DNA of 64,000 bases from Aquibium pacificus (GTDB taxonomy: Bacteria > Pseudomonadota > Alphaproteobacteria > Rhizobiales > Rhizobiaceae). The position numbers and the translations under genes are program-made. The notes under the pieces were generated by a model. The model was not told where the DNA came from and did not search any database. It saw only the letters and a list, made by a program, of their open reading frames with translations. Positions 17,420-27,315 of this stretch are shown piece after piece. The stretch lies in NCBI RefSeq assembly GCF_040839445.1, contig NZ_JBDPGJ010000002.1, forward strand, positions 744,001 through 808,000, given 5' to 3'. Numbering within the stretch: position 1 is the first letter of the stretch; every line of letters starts with the position of its first letter.

Positions 17420-18661
17420 ATGATGGCCGAGACCGGCGCCGCCGACGCTGACCGCTACGCCGCCTTTCGGCACGGGCCGTTCCTGCGCTACTGGCTGGCG
17501 CGGTTCCTGACGACCTTCTCGACCCAGATCGTCTCCGTGTCGGTCGGCTGGCAGATCTACGACCTGACGCGCGATCCGCTCGACCTCGGCTATGTCGGGC
17601 TCATCCAGTTCGCGCCCGCGCTGCTGCTCGTGCTGGTCACCGGAACGGCCTCCGATCGGTTCGGCCGCAGGCTGGTGATGGCGGTCTCGACCGTTCTGGA
17701 AGCGGCATGCGCAGTGGCGCTGCTGATCCTGACGGTCCGAGGTCTCACATCTCCGGCCGGCGTCTTCGTCACCCTCGCGTTCTTCGGCATCGCGCGCGCT
17801 TTCTTCGGCCCTGCAGCCGCCTCGCTGGTCGCGAACCTCGTGCCGGCGGAGGACTTCGCCAACGCCGTGGCGTGGAATTCCTCCGCCTGGCAGACCGCGA
17901 CCATCGTCGGCCCGGTGGCCGGCGGGCTGCTCTACGGCCTCTCGCCGGAGGCCGCCTACGCGATCGCCGCCGTGTTCATGGCCGCGGCAGCGCTGCTGAT
18001 CCTCGCCATCCCGAAACCGGTGCAGCGCACGGAGGCCGAGAAGCCGACGCTCGAGACGCTGTTTGCCGGCTTTCGCTACATCTGGAGCGAGAAGATCGTG
18101 CTCGGCGCGATCTCGCTCGACCTTTTCGCGGTGCTCTTGTCCGGCGCGGTCGCGCTGCTCCCGGTGTATGCGCGCGACATCCTCGAACTCGGGCCCTGGG
18201 GGCTGGGACTGCTCCGCGCAGCGCCCGGCATCGGCGCCATCATTGTTGCGATCTGGCTGACCAGCCATCCGATCCGCGATCACGCGGGCATCGCCATGCT
18301 CTTCTTTGTCGCGCTGTTCGGCGTCTTTACCGTGGTCTTCGGCGTCTCCACGATGCCATGGCTGTCGATCCTCGCCCTGGCTCTCCTCGGCGCGACCGAC
18401 ATGGTGAGCGTCTACGTGCGCGAGACCCTGATCCAACTGTGGACGCCCGACCGGGTTCGCGGCCGTGTAAATGCGGTGAACATGGTGTTCGTGGGTGCCT
18501 CGAATGAGGTGGGCGAGTTCCGCGCCGGCGCGATGGCGGCCGTCATCGGAACGGTTCCGGCCGTGGTGGTCGGCGGCATCGGCGCGGTCGGCATCGCCGG
18601 GCTGTGGGCATGGCTCTTCCCGGCCCTGCGCAAGGCGCGGCATCTCGACGGGCGGACTTGA
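17420..18661 (+). CDS. MFS transporter (EntS/enterobactin-exporter-like)
   Basis: This major facilitator has about 413 residues and twelve membrane helices, of the MFS_3/EntS-like subfamily. The intracellular loop 2-3 motif is TASDRFGRR, and loop 8-9 is short. The helix 5 region PAAASLVANLVPAEDFANAVAWNSS is typical of this subfamily. It probably exports a small molecule such as a siderophore or drug. Start at ATG 17420 or 17423; a reading frame open further upstream lacks family resemblance. The gene stands alone after the rplS terminator and is followed by a dispersed repeat. Confidence 0.85.
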   Translation: MMAETGAADADRYAAFRHGPFLRYWLARFLTTFSTQIVSVSVGWQIYDLTRDPLDLGYVGLIQFAPALLLVLVTGTASDRFGRRLVMAVSTVLEAACAVALLILTVRGLTSPAGVFVTLAFFGIARAFFGPAAASLVANLVPAEDFANAVAWNSSAWQTATIVGPVAGGLLYGLSPEAAYAIAAVFMAAAALLILAIPKPVQRTEAEKPTLETLFAGFRYIWSEKIVLGAISLDLFAVLLSGAVALLPVYARDILELGPWGLGLLRAAPGIGAIIVAIWLTSHPIRDHAGIAMLFFVALFGVFTVVFGVSTMPWLSILALALLGATDMVSVYVRETLIQLWTPDRVRGRVNAVNMVFVGASNEVGEFRAGAMAAVIGTVPAVVVGGIGAVGIAGLWAWLFPALRKARHLDGRT

Positions 18662-18666
18662 GGCTT

Positions 18667-18766
18667 AAAGCATGTCTCCCGAAAGTGGGAACCGGTTTCG
18701 GGACAAAGACATGCATAAAAATAGACAGCTAAAGCGCAGGGAGCGAATCGGAAAGATCGCGACGCT

Positions 18767-18769
<3 letters not shown>
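18667..18769. repeat. Hyphomicrobiales-type palindromic intergenic repeat
   Basis: This element carries nested inverted repeats: outer GCATGTC (18670-18676) with GACATGC (18708-18714), and inner TCCCGAAA (18677-18684) with TTTCGGGA (18696-18703). These are followed by ATAAAAATAGACAGCTAAAGCGC and a distal part ending in GACGCTC. I recall this pattern as a very common intergenic repeat in Mesorhizobium and relatives. It fills the whole gap between the MFS gene and the amidotransferase gene and its end contributes the amidotransferase stop codon. No second copy is seen in this window. Confidence 0.7.
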
Positions 18770-19498
<729 letters not shown>

Positions 19499-19508
19499 AC
19501 CCGTTCGG

Positions 19509-19988
19509 TCAGAGTCCCGGTTCGCTGTTGTTCCTGGAGGGATCCGCCTTTTGCCGCATGAGAACGCGGTCGCGCCGGTCGACGCCGATAAGTTCCGCGA
19601 CGCGCCAGACGATGTTGTCTTCCAGCTCGTTCATCTCGCCGTCGGCAAAGACGATTTCCCACATGATCCCAATGAACTCGATCCGCGCGCGTTCGTCCAG
19701 ATGGCGCTTCAGGATGCTGGTGAAGGCATAGAGGTCGACCGCCTCGTGAGCCTCCTCCTCGGCCCGCAGAATGAAGCGGTCCAGTTCGGAGCCCGACAGA
19801 CCGTAGGCCCGCGTCAGCGCCTCGCGAAGTTTTGCGCGTTCCTCGTCGAGACGCACTCCGTCCGCATCCATGACGTGCACCATCAGTGCGGCCGCAGCCA
19901 GGCGCGGATCGTCGCTGTCGTCCCGACGTTCGCCTCCCGAGCCTCCGCCGGGGATGTCGTTCAGGAAGGAAATCAGGCGTTCGAACAT
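19509..19988 (-). CDS. TerB-like tellurite-resistance-family protein
   Basis: This 159-residue cytoplasmic protein has the all-helical TerB (COG4103) fold. The second helical repeat carries the acidic metal-binding pattern IVFADGEMNELEDNIVWRVAELIGV, matched by MVHVMDADGVRLDEERAKL in the first. Such orphan TerB genes are widespread in alphaproteobacteria and have not been shown to confer tellurite resistance. It lies ten bases upstream of the amidotransferase gene on the same strand, so the two may be co-transcribed. No other ter genes are nearby. Confidence 0.8.
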   Translation of the reverse strand: MFERLISFLNDIPGGGSGGERRDDSDDPRLAAAALMVHVMDADGVRLDEERAKLREALTRAYGLSGSELDRFILRAEEEAHEAVDLYAFTSILKRHLDERARIEFIGIMWEIVFADGEMNELEDNIVWRVAELIGVDRRDRVLMRQKADPSRNNSEPGL

Positions 19989-20030
19989 GCGCGGGCTCCA
20001 GGGTCGGCATTCATCGATGTCTTGCCAAAC

Positions 20031-21701
20031 TCAGAAGAGCCGGAACCGTTTCGAACGAGGATCCTCGTCGGCGTCCCGTTCGACCCCGGGATCGTCCGGC
20101 CGCGGGAATTCGAGGCCGGTTTCAGGCTTTCTCACGGTCGCGTCATCGTTCGCCGCCGTGGGGCGCACATCGATCGGAACCGCCGCCGGCTGGGCGACTG
20201 GTGCCGGACCGTTGGCAGTGGATCGTGGCGCCGTCTCCGGTTTCGCGTCCTCGACGACCACCGGTTCTTCGACCACGGCCTCGGTGGCTGCGGTCTCTTG
20301 CATCTCCCCGGACGGGCCAGGGGAAGGAGTGGGTTCAGCCGGCGGCGCGGAAGGTATGAGGACGGTCCTTGAGGGCATTTCGAGGTGGGCTTCCTGGTCG
20401 ATCAGAGCGCGCGGCCGCTCCACCGGGGTGCGCCACTCGAACGCATCGAGACGGCCGGTCACCGGGGAAAGCGGGGCCCATCGTTCCGAAACCACGCCGT
20501 CGGCCACCCAGGCCGGGTCGCGCGGCGCCCGCAAGGCCCGTGTCAGCCACTGCCTGATGCGACCCTCGTCGCCGGTATCCGCTTCCTCGATGTCGGCCAT
20601 CAGGAGATAGCCGCCTTCTCGGGGCTGGATGCGCAGTGCCTCCTCGGCCGCCTTGCGGGCCAGCGTCAATTCTCCCGCCTCCATCGCGGCGCGTGCCACG
20701 GTGAGTGCCGACTCGGCATTGTTCTCGCGCTGCGACTTCAGCTTCTTTGCGCGATGCAGCCGGTCCTGGACCGAATCGCCATGACGAGCGTGGACATAGG
20801 CATCGGCGATCTCGGGATGCGCATGCTTGCGCCAGGCCGTTTCGAGGATCTTTGAGCCCTTGCGCAGGTCGCCCTGGCGGAATAGCGCCTTTGCGGCCAT
20901 CACGGCCGCCGGAACGAACTCGGGCGCGAGGCGGTTGGCTTCCACGGCTGCGTTTCTGGCGGCAAGCGCATCGCGTTCCAGAAGCGACGTCGCCTTCGCC
21001 GTCAGGAGCACGGCGCGCATCCGGTTTGCCTTCGCCGGGTCGATGAGTTTGGTCGACTTCTGCGCATCGAGCAGCGAAAGGGCGCTGTCCCAGTCGCCTT
21101 CGGCCGTGCGGGCCTCGAGCGTGGCATTGGAGGCCCAGCCGAGCTGCGGCGCGGCTTCCGCCGCCCGCTCGGCATAATGGCGCGCGACGTCCCGATCGCC
21201 CAACCGCTGCGCTTCCAGGTAGAGCCCGCGCAGCCCGAGCAGGCGCGTCTCGGGATCCTCCAGCATCGCCTCGAACTTCTTGCGCGCGGCGTCATGGTCA
21301 CCCTCCAGCAGCGACGCCTGCGCGTCGAGCAGGTGGATGAGCGGCTCCTGGTCGGAGCTGATGAGCTTGGCGGCTTGCCGGTTCATCTGACGGGCGAGCA
21401 CGCCGTCTCCGGCGCCGGCGGCGATCATGCCGGTCGACAGTGCCTGGTAGCCGCGATCGCGGCGGCGGACGCGAAAATAGCGGGCAACGGTGTAGGGACT
21501 GTTCCAGATCGCCTTGAGCAGCCACCAGACGATCATCACGGCGGCGACGATTGCGGTCACGATCACCGCCGCGACCATCAGGGTCACTTCATATTGATAG
21601 CCGCCGAAGGTGATGACCAGGTCGCCGGGCCGCTCGGCGAGCCAGGCAAAGCCGAGGCCGAGCAGGAAGACCACGGCGACGAAAAGGAGCACTCTCAACA
21701 T
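20031..21701 (-). CDS. hemY: HemY-like heme biosynthesis-associated TPR membrane protein
   Basis: This 556-residue inner-membrane protein of the HemY family (HemY_N plus TPRs) is distinct from the protoporphyrinogen oxidase that shares the name in Bacillus. Two membrane helices (about 3-22 and 40-65) are followed by a long TPR array (about 75-400) and a Pro/Ala/Glu-rich tail of about 130 residues. Its role in heme synthesis is indirect and not well defined. GGAG lies seven bases before the ATG. It follows the Mic60-like gene by 16 bases and belongs to the hemC-hemD-mic60-hemY block transcribed on the minus strand. Confidence 0.85.
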   Translation of the reverse strand: MLRVLLFVAVVFLLGLGFAWLAERPGDLVITFGGYQYEVTLMVAAVIVTAIVAAVMIVWWLLKAIWNSPYTVARYFRVRRRDRGYQALSTGMIAAGAGDGVLARQMNRQAAKLISSDQEPLIHLLDAQASLLEGDHDAARKKFEAMLEDPETRLLGLRGLYLEAQRLGDRDVARHYAERAAEAAPQLGWASNATLEARTAEGDWDSALSLLDAQKSTKLIDPAKANRMRAVLLTAKATSLLERDALAARNAAVEANRLAPEFVPAAVMAAKALFRQGDLRKGSKILETAWRKHAHPEIADAYVHARHGDSVQDRLHRAKKLKSQRENNAESALTVARAAMEAGELTLARKAAEEALRIQPREGGYLLMADIEEADTGDEGRIRQWLTRALRAPRDPAWVADGVVSERWAPLSPVTGRLDAFEWRTPVERPRALIDQEAHLEMPSRTVLIPSAPPAEPTPSPGPSGEMQETAATEAVVEEPVVVEDAKPETAPRSTANGPAPVAQPAAVPIDVRPTAANDDATVRKPETGLEFPRPDDPGVERDADEDPRSKRFRLF

Positions 21702-21717
21702 TCCGGAACTCCTTTTC

Positions 21718-23394
21718 TCACGCCCGCAAGGCGCCGGCCAGCGCCTTGGCGACCAGATCGTCGGCGGACTGGCGCGCACGGACGCCGGCAACGAAATCCG
21801 CCCCGGCGGCTTTCGACGCCTCGGGAAGGGTCTCGTACTCCGCGATGGCGCGTGCGTAGTTGCCCCCATCGATCGCGGCTTCCATCCGCGCAACGGTTGG
21901 GCCGACGCCTTCGCCCTCGACCTCGCCGATCGGCCGCACCGACACCAGCGAACTCATGCTGTCGAGCAGCCGTCCGAAGTATCCGGCATCCTCGGCGACC
22001 GGATCGGCGGCCGCGATCATCCGTGCCGCCACTTCGTCGAACTGCGCGGCGATCGCAGTGCGGGTCGGTACGCCGGTGGCTGCGAGGTCACGCAGTGCGG
22101 CGACTTCCGGCGCATCGGGTGCGACCGCCGCGAAGGTCTCGAGTTCCGTCATGAAGGGGTCGCCGCGGTCTATCGCCGATTTGAGGCCGGCGGCGGCAAT
22201 GGCGAGCGCAGCGCCCGTATCGGACGACTGTTCCTCAACCTGGCCGGACAGCTCCTGCAGCCGCGTTTCCAGAGAAGCCAGCCGTTCCTGGATCCCCGTA
22301 ACGGCCCCCTGGGCCGCCGTGGCGCTGTCCGACGCGCCGGAGACTTGGCCCTCCAGCGCGGAGACCCGGTCGCGGATCGTCGCGACGTCCTCGGGAGAAG
22401 CGCCGGGCTCCGTGCCCTGCAAAGACGACACCGTGCTTTCCAGTTCCGAAAGGCGCGCCTGCAAGGCTTCGGTATTCTCGCCGCCGCCGCCGGCTGGCGG
22501 AGCGGCCTGGAGATCGGCGATCTGCGACCTGATCTGCTCCAGGCCGGACGCGAGTTCATCCACCCGCGCCGTATCGGCCGCGGCCCCGTCCGTTCCTGCC
22601 GCCGCAATCTCCTCGCGTAGAGTCTCGATCTGCGTGCGCAGTTCGGCCATTTCAGACCCGTCGGTGCCTCCCGATTGGAACACGGGAAGGACGCCGGCAT
22701 ATTGCAGCGCGCCGGCACCGGCCAGCGCCACGGCCGCTCCAATGATGCCGGCGGCGATCGCCGACACTCCGCCGCGGCGCGAGGGAGCGCGGCTGGCGGG
22801 AGCCGGCGCAGGGCCGGGCTCATCCTTACGGTCGGTCTTGCGAGGTTCGGCCGCCGCGCCGCGTCCGAAGGTCGGCGGCTCCTTCGGGTCGCCGGTCGGT
22901 TTCGGCGATACCGGCGTGCTTGCGCCGGGTGCCGCCGGCCTGCTCGGGGCCGGCTTTCCGCTCGGCGGGACCGACGTAGTGGCCCCTGCCGTGACGGTCG
23001 CGGGCTTGCGATCGTCCTTCGAACTTCCCGGCGTGGAACTCGATCCGGCGGCCTCGGGCTTGGGAGAAGGATTCTTTTCGTCCGCCGGGCCAGCCGCAGT
23101 CGGGGACGGTCCGGTTGATTCGGGCTTGCCGGCCAGGACCTTCTCGTCCTTGTCCGCTGGCTTTGCAGCGACGTCTTCCGGTTTCCCGGCCTTCGAGGAT
23201 GACGTTGTGGCAGACATGGATGGGCTCGCGGCTTTCGTGTTCTCCTGCCCGGCAACGGTCGCCGACGTCTTCGGTGCCGCGTCCGCCGGCGGCTCCTTCT
23301 GAGAAGCCTCGCGCTTCACATCGGCAGGATCGAGGTCGATCGTGACGGGGTCGCGGCGCGGCCTGGAATGGCGGATCTTCGGCGGTTTTACCAT
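21718..23394 (-). CDS. Mitofilin/Mic60-like inner-membrane protein (COG4223)
   Basis: This 558-residue protein has a long disordered Pro/Ala/Lys/Ser-rich N-terminus (1-205), one membrane helix (about 210-235), a periplasmic coiled coil (about 245-400, with repeated LESTVSSL/ALEGQV-like heptads) and a C-terminal mitofilin-type helical domain (about 470-555). This is the order seen in alphaproteobacterial homologues of mitochondrial Mic60, which shape intracytoplasmic membranes and contact outer-membrane partners. The location beside hemY and hemD is the conserved context for that family. Family membership rests on architecture and synteny rather than on a catalytic motif. Confidence 0.75.
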   Translation of the reverse strand: MVKPPKIRHSRPRRDPVTIDLDPADVKREASQKEPPADAAPKTSATVAGQENTKAASPSMSATTSSSKAGKPEDVAAKPADKDEKVLAGKPESTGPSPTAAGPADEKNPSPKPEAAGSSSTPGSSKDDRKPATVTAGATTSVPPSGKPAPSRPAAPGASTPVSPKPTGDPKEPPTFGRGAAAEPRKTDRKDEPGPAPAPASRAPSRRGGVSAIAAGIIGAAVALAGAGALQYAGVLPVFQSGGTDGSEMAELRTQIETLREEIAAAGTDGAAADTARVDELASGLEQIRSQIADLQAAPPAGGGGENTEALQARLSELESTVSSLQGTEPGASPEDVATIRDRVSALEGQVSGASDSATAAQGAVTGIQERLASLETRLQELSGQVEEQSSDTGAALAIAAAGLKSAIDRGDPFMTELETFAAVAPDAPEVAALRDLAATGVPTRTAIAAQFDEVAARMIAAADPVAEDAGYFGRLLDSMSSLVSVRPIGEVEGEGVGPTVARMEAAIDGGNYARAIAEYETLPEASKAAGADFVAGVRARQSADDLVAKALAGALRA

Positions 23395-23474
23395 CGCTGG
23401 CTCCGGGGCATTGGTTACCTCGTTGGTCGTGTCACTTTCGCACGTGCGATATGGGCATTGATAGCCCTTTTGCG

Positions 23475-24185
23475 TCAGGGTCGGGAAAGCAGCGCGAACA
23501 GGGCTTCTTCGTCGGGTTCGTCGCTCCAGTAAGTCCGGCCCTCGACAAGGGTTCCGAGACCGCGCGCCACCGCCTCCGAAAGGCAGAGAAAGCGCGCGTT
23601 TCTAAGGCTCGACGCGAAGTCGGGGTGGGACATCATGTCCCGCAGGACTTCCGCTGTCCGGGCCGAATAGACCAGGACGATGTCCGGCGGTCCGGCCGAC
23701 ATGGATTCCGTCACCGTCGCCTCCGGCGGTGAAAAAGTCGTGTCGTAGATTTCGACGGGGAGGCAGAGCATCCCCCCGGCTTCGACGCCCGCCTCAAACT
23801 CGGGCCGTCGGACGCAACCGCAGAGATAGAGAATGCGAGACTTCGCGGGGAGGGTCGCAACCAGCATCGCTGCGAGCGCGGAGGCATCTGCGTCCGAACT
23901 CCGCACGTCTGCAAAACCCGCCTGACCCGCCGCCTGCGCGGTCCGGGCGCCGACCGTGAAACAGGCCTTCTGCCGAAAGGTCGCCGCGCACTCCGGCTTC
24001 AGGTGGCGGAAGGCGCTGGCGCTGGTCGCCGCGACGGCGTCGATGGCGGAAGGGTCCGGAAGGACTGGATCGAGCGCACGGATTTCGCTGAGCGGCAGGA
24101 CGATCGCCTCGTGGCCGAGCGCCCTCAGCCGCTTCGCCGTCACCGAAGCCCCCGGTTCCGGCCGTGTGACCAGCACCCGTGCCAT
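23475..24185 (-). CDS. hemD: Uroporphyrinogen-III synthase
   Basis: This 236-residue protein should close and rearrange hydroxymethylbilane into uroporphyrinogen III. The family is poorly conserved; the visible signs are the N-terminal VLVTRPEPGA start, the VAATSASAFRHL segment, the central VGARTAQAA segment and the DIVLVYSARTAEVLRDM segment that stands where SPSG- or TSS-like motifs usually occur. The ATG at 24185 lies four bases after the hemC stop, so the two genes form an operon. In-frame sequence upstream of 24185 overlaps hemC and is not expected to be translated. Confidence 0.88.
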   Translation of the reverse strand: MARVLVTRPEPGASVTAKRLRALGHEAIVLPLSEIRALDPVLPDPSAIDAVAATSASAFRHLKPECAATFRQKACFTVGARTAQAAGQAGFADVRSSDADASALAAMLVATLPAKSRILYLCGCVRRPEFEAGVEAGGMLCLPVEIYDTTFSPPEATVTESMSAGPPDIVLVYSARTAEVLRDMMSHPDFASSLRNARFLCLSEAVARGLGTLVEGRTYWSDEPDEEALFALLSRP

Positions 24186-24189
24186 GCGT

Positions 24190-25119
24190 TCAGGACCAGT
24201 CTTCGAAGAATTTTGCTCCGGCCGTGGCGCGGACGCGGGCACCGGCATCCCGCCCGATTGCCTCCGCATCGGCGGTTGCCCCTTCGCCGGTGACCTCGTG
24301 CGCTTCGCTACCATCCGGCCGCAGGATCATGCCGGTAAAGCGCAGCCCGTCGCCGTCGACCACGGCGTGGCCGGCGATCGGGGTACGGCAGGATCCGTCG
24401 AGCGCGGCGAGGAAGGCCCGCTCGCAGGCGAGCGCGATGCCGGTGTCGCGATGGGCGATCGGCGCGAGCATGGCCTCCACCCGGTCGTCGTCCTCGCGGC
24501 ACTCGATGCAGATGGCGCCCTGGCCGGGCGCCGGCAGGAAGTCGGTCTCCGGCAGGATGCTCGTCGCGACATGTTCCAGCCCGAGCCGTTTCAACCCGGC
24601 CTGCGCGAGCAGCGTCGCGTCTACGACGCCTTCGGCGAGCTTCCTGAGCCGCGTCTGCACATTGCCGCGATACATCACGACCTTCAGGTCCGGACGCTGC
24701 CGCCTGATCTGGGCCTGACGGCGCAGCGAGGAGGAGCCCACCGTCGCCCCGTGCGGCAGGTCCGCGAACGAGGTGGCCTCACGGCCGATGAAGGCGTCGC
24801 GCACGTCCTCGCGCTCGAGGAATGCGGCAAGCCGCAGCCCGCGCGGCAGGATGGTCGGCATGTCCTTGGAAGAATGCACCGCGATGTCGATCCGGCCGTC
24901 GAGCATCGTTTCCTCGATCTCCTTGGTGAAGAGCCCCTTGCCACCGGCCTCCGAAAGCGGCCGGTCCTGGATGCGGTCGCCGCTGGTCGAGATCACCTCG
25001 ATCTCGAACGCGTCCTCCGGCAGGCCGAGCGCGGCCATCAGGCGGGCGCGCGTCTCGTGCGCCTGGGCGAGCGCCAGGGCGCTGCCGCGCGTGCCGATCC
25101 TCAGGGGGCGAGTTTGCAT
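24190..25119 (-). CDS. hemC: Hydroxymethylbilane synthase (porphobilinogen deaminase)
   Basis: This 309-residue enzyme condenses four porphobilinogen molecules into hydroxymethylbilane. Landmarks are IGTRGSALALAQA at the N-terminus, the HSSKDMPT active-site loop, GSSSLRRQAQ and RGNVQTRLRKL binding segments, and the dipyrromethane-cofactor Cys244 in DGSCRTPIAGHA. Length matches the family. It starts the minus-strand heme operon and is divergent from tsaD, with 81 bases between starts. Confidence 0.96.
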   Translation of the reverse strand: MQTRPLRIGTRGSALALAQAHETRARLMAALGLPEDAFEIEVISTSGDRIQDRPLSEAGGKGLFTKEIEETMLDGRIDIAVHSSKDMPTILPRGLRLAAFLEREDVRDAFIGREATSFADLPHGATVGSSSLRRQAQIRRQRPDLKVVMYRGNVQTRLRKLAEGVVDATLLAQAGLKRLGLEHVATSILPETDFLPAPGQGAICIECREDDDRVEAMLAPIAHRDTGIALACERAFLAALDGSCRTPIAGHAVVDGDGLRFTGMILRPDGSEAHEVTGEGATADAEAIGRDAGARVRATAGAKFFEDWS

Positions 25120-25200
25120 CCTTCACCGTCCGTGTTAACCCGCGCCGGTCGCGGTCAAACGTCCGCGCCTTCCTATCGGCGAAAGGATTTTCGGGCAATC

Positions 25201-26310
25201 ATGCTGCCTGCAAATGGCGAGATAAGGGTGCTCGGCATCGAGACGAGCTGCGACGAGACCGCGGCGTCCGTCGTCGCCTGGCGCGAGCGGGAGTTGCCGC
25301 GTATCCTGTCCAACGTGGTGCTCAGCCAACTCGAGGAGCATGCGGCGTTCGGCGGCGTGGTGCCCGAGATCGCCGCGCGCGCCCATGTCGAGGCGCTGGA
25401 CGGCATCATCGAGGCGGCACTCGACGAGGCCGGCGTCAGATTATCCGACGTCGATGCGATCGCCGCCACCGCCGGTCCGGGACTCATCGGCGGGCTGCTG
25501 GTGGGCATGATGACGGCCAAGGCGATCGCCGCAGCGTCGGGGAAGCCGCTGATTCCGATCAACCATCTCGAAGGCCATGCGCTTTCCGCGCGCCTGCTCG
25601 ACGACGTCGAATTCCCCTACCTGATGCTGCTCGTGTCGGGCGGACACACGCAGATTCTCCTGGTGCGCGGCCCGGGCGCCTACGAACGCTGGGCCTCCAC
25701 CATCGACGACGCCATCGGCGAGGCCTTCGACAAGACGGCCAAGCTGCTCGGGCTGCCCTATCCCGGCGGGCCGAACGTCGAGCGGGTGGCCCGGACGGGC
25801 GATGCCTTCCGCTTCGACTTCCCGCATCCCCTGAAAGGCGAGGCGCGGCCGGACTTTTCCTTTTCCGGCCTGAAGACCGCAGTCAGGCAGGCCGCGACCG
25901 CGATTGCCCCACTTCGCGACCAGGACGTCGCCGACATCGCCGCGTCCTTCCAGCGCGCCGTGGTGGAGACGCTGGCCGACCGTGTCGCCCGCAGCCTCGA
26001 CCGTTTCCACGGCGAGTTCCCGCAGGCGAAGTGCCCGACGCTGATCGTTGCCGGCGGCGTCGCCGCCAACGGCCCGATCCGCGCCGCGTTGCTTCTACTC
26101 TGCGAGCGCTCGGGCTTCGCCTTCGTTGCCCCGCCTCCGGCGCTCTGCACCGACAACGCCGCCATGATCGCTTGGGCCGGCATCGAGCGGATGCGGGCCG
26201 GTCTCGGGGAGGAGACCGACCCGATGACCATGGCGCCGCGCTCGCGCTGGCCGCTGGACGCCAACGCTGTGCCGCTGGTCGGCGCCGGCAAGCGGGGCGC
26301 CAAGGCATGA
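25201..26310 (+). CDS. tsaD: tRNA N6-threonylcarbamoyladenosine transferase TsaD
   Basis: This 369-residue Kae1/TsaD family protein, with TsaB and TsaE, transfers threonylcarbamoyl to A37 of ANN-decoding tRNAs. The start MLPANGEIRVLGIETSCDET shows the ASKHA fold N-terminus; metal-binding His122 and His126 are in INHLEGHA, and the third metal-binding region is VSGGHTQ. The C-terminal VAGGVAANGPIR and DNAAMIAWAG segments are present. The reading frame is open far upstream on the plus strand, but only from 25201 does it match the family. The stop overlaps the gpsA start as ATGA. Confidence 0.96.
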   Translation: MLPANGEIRVLGIETSCDETAASVVAWRERELPRILSNVVLSQLEEHAAFGGVVPEIAARAHVEALDGIIEAALDEAGVRLSDVDAIAATAGPGLIGGLLVGMMTAKAIAAASGKPLIPINHLEGHALSARLLDDVEFPYLMLLVSGGHTQILLVRGPGAYERWASTIDDAIGEAFDKTAKLLGLPYPGGPNVERVARTGDAFRFDFPHPLKGEARPDFSFSGLKTAVRQAATAIAPLRDQDVADIAASFQRAVVETLADRVARSLDRFHGEFPQAKCPTLIVAGGVAANGPIRAALLLLCERSGFAFVAPPPALCTDNAAMIAWAGIERMRAGLGEETDPMTMAPRSRWPLDANAVPLVGAGKRGAKA

Positions 26311-27293
26311 GCGGCGGAGCGCATATCGCGGTGCTCGGCGGCGGGTCATGGGGCACCGCGCTCGCACAGACGCTCAGCCTCGCTGGCAACACGGTGCGGC
26401 TCTGGGCGCGAGACGCGGCCACCGTCGACGCCATCAACCGGGACCATGCCAACCCACGCTATTTGCCGGGCATTGGCCTGCATGAGGCGCTGAGGGCTTC
26501 GAGGGATGCCGGGTCGATCCTGCAGGGCGCCGAGTGCGTGCTGGCAGTCGTCCCGGCGCAGACCATGCGCGGGGCGCTCCAGACCGTCGCGCCGATCCTG
26601 CCACGCACCGTCCCCGTGGTGCTGTGCGCCAAGGGTATCGAGGCGAGCAGCGGCCGGCTCCTGTCGGAGGTGGCGCGCGAGGTGCTGCCGGAAAACCTGG
26701 TCGCGGCGCTTTCGGGACCGAGCTTCGCGCACGACGTCGCCGCGGGCCTGCCCACCGCCGTCACGGTCGCTACCGAGAACCCCGACCTCGCCTCCCGACT
26801 CGCTGCGCTCCTCTCCACGCCGACGCTTCGCTGCTATTCGAGCGACGATCTGGTCGGCGTCGAGGTCGGCGGCGCCCTGAAGAACGTGCTCGCCATTGCG
26901 GCCGGCGCGGTCGCAGGTGCGGGACTCGGTGCCAGCGCTCAGGCCGCTCTCGTGACGCGCGGATTCGTGGAACTGCGCCGTACCGCCGAATCCTTTGGCG
27001 CGCGGCCGGAGACGCTGATGGGGCTCTCGGGGCTCGGCGATCTCATCCTGACCTGCGGCTCGGGACAGTCGCGCAACTTTTCATACGGACACGCGCTAGG
27101 GCGCGGCGAGCCGGTCGGGAGCCTGCCGCTGGCGGAGGGCGTGGCCACCGCCGGCATCGCCTGGAAGATCGCCGGGGAACGCGGGCTCGATGCGCCGATC
27201 ACCGAAAGCGTGGTGATGCTGCTTGACCGGAAGATCACGGTGCGCGAAGCGGTAGCAAACCTTCTGGCGCGGCCCCTGAAGCGTGAGACCTGA
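26307..27293 (+). CDS. gpsA: Glycerol-3-phosphate dehydrogenase [NAD(P)+]
   Basis: This 328-residue cytoplasmic enzyme reduces dihydroxyacetone phosphate to sn-glycerol 3-phosphate for phospholipid synthesis. It has the dinucleotide loop GGGSWGTALA (about 10-19), the CAKGIE segment, the LSGPSFA motif, the catalytic Lys of GGALKNVLAIAAG and the C-terminal SGLGDLILTC signature. The ATG shares four bases with the tsaD stop, so the two are translationally coupled, an arrangement common in Hyphomicrobiales. Confidence 0.96.
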   Translation: MSGGAHIAVLGGGSWGTALAQTLSLAGNTVRLWARDAATVDAINRDHANPRYLPGIGLHEALRASRDAGSILQGAECVLAVVPAQTMRGALQTVAPILPRTVPVVLCAKGIEASSGRLLSEVAREVLPENLVAALSGPSFAHDVAAGLPTAVTVATENPDLASRLAALLSTPTLRCYSSDDLVGVEVGGALKNVLAIAAGAVAGAGLGASAQAALVTRGFVELRRTAESFGARPETLMGLSGLGDLILTCGSGQSRNFSYGHALGRGEPVGSLPLAEGVATAGIAWKIAGERGLDAPITESVVMLLDRKITVREAVANLLARPLKRET

Positions 27294-27315
27294 GAGACCT
27301 GAGGAGAGGAAAGAC

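Noticed and set aside
23956..25200. A plus-strand open frame of over 400 codons upstream of tsaD, in frame with it
   Set aside because: It is antisense to hemC and hemD, both of which have full catalytic motifs. Only the part from 25201 matches TsaD. GC-rich genomes give long open antisense frames.
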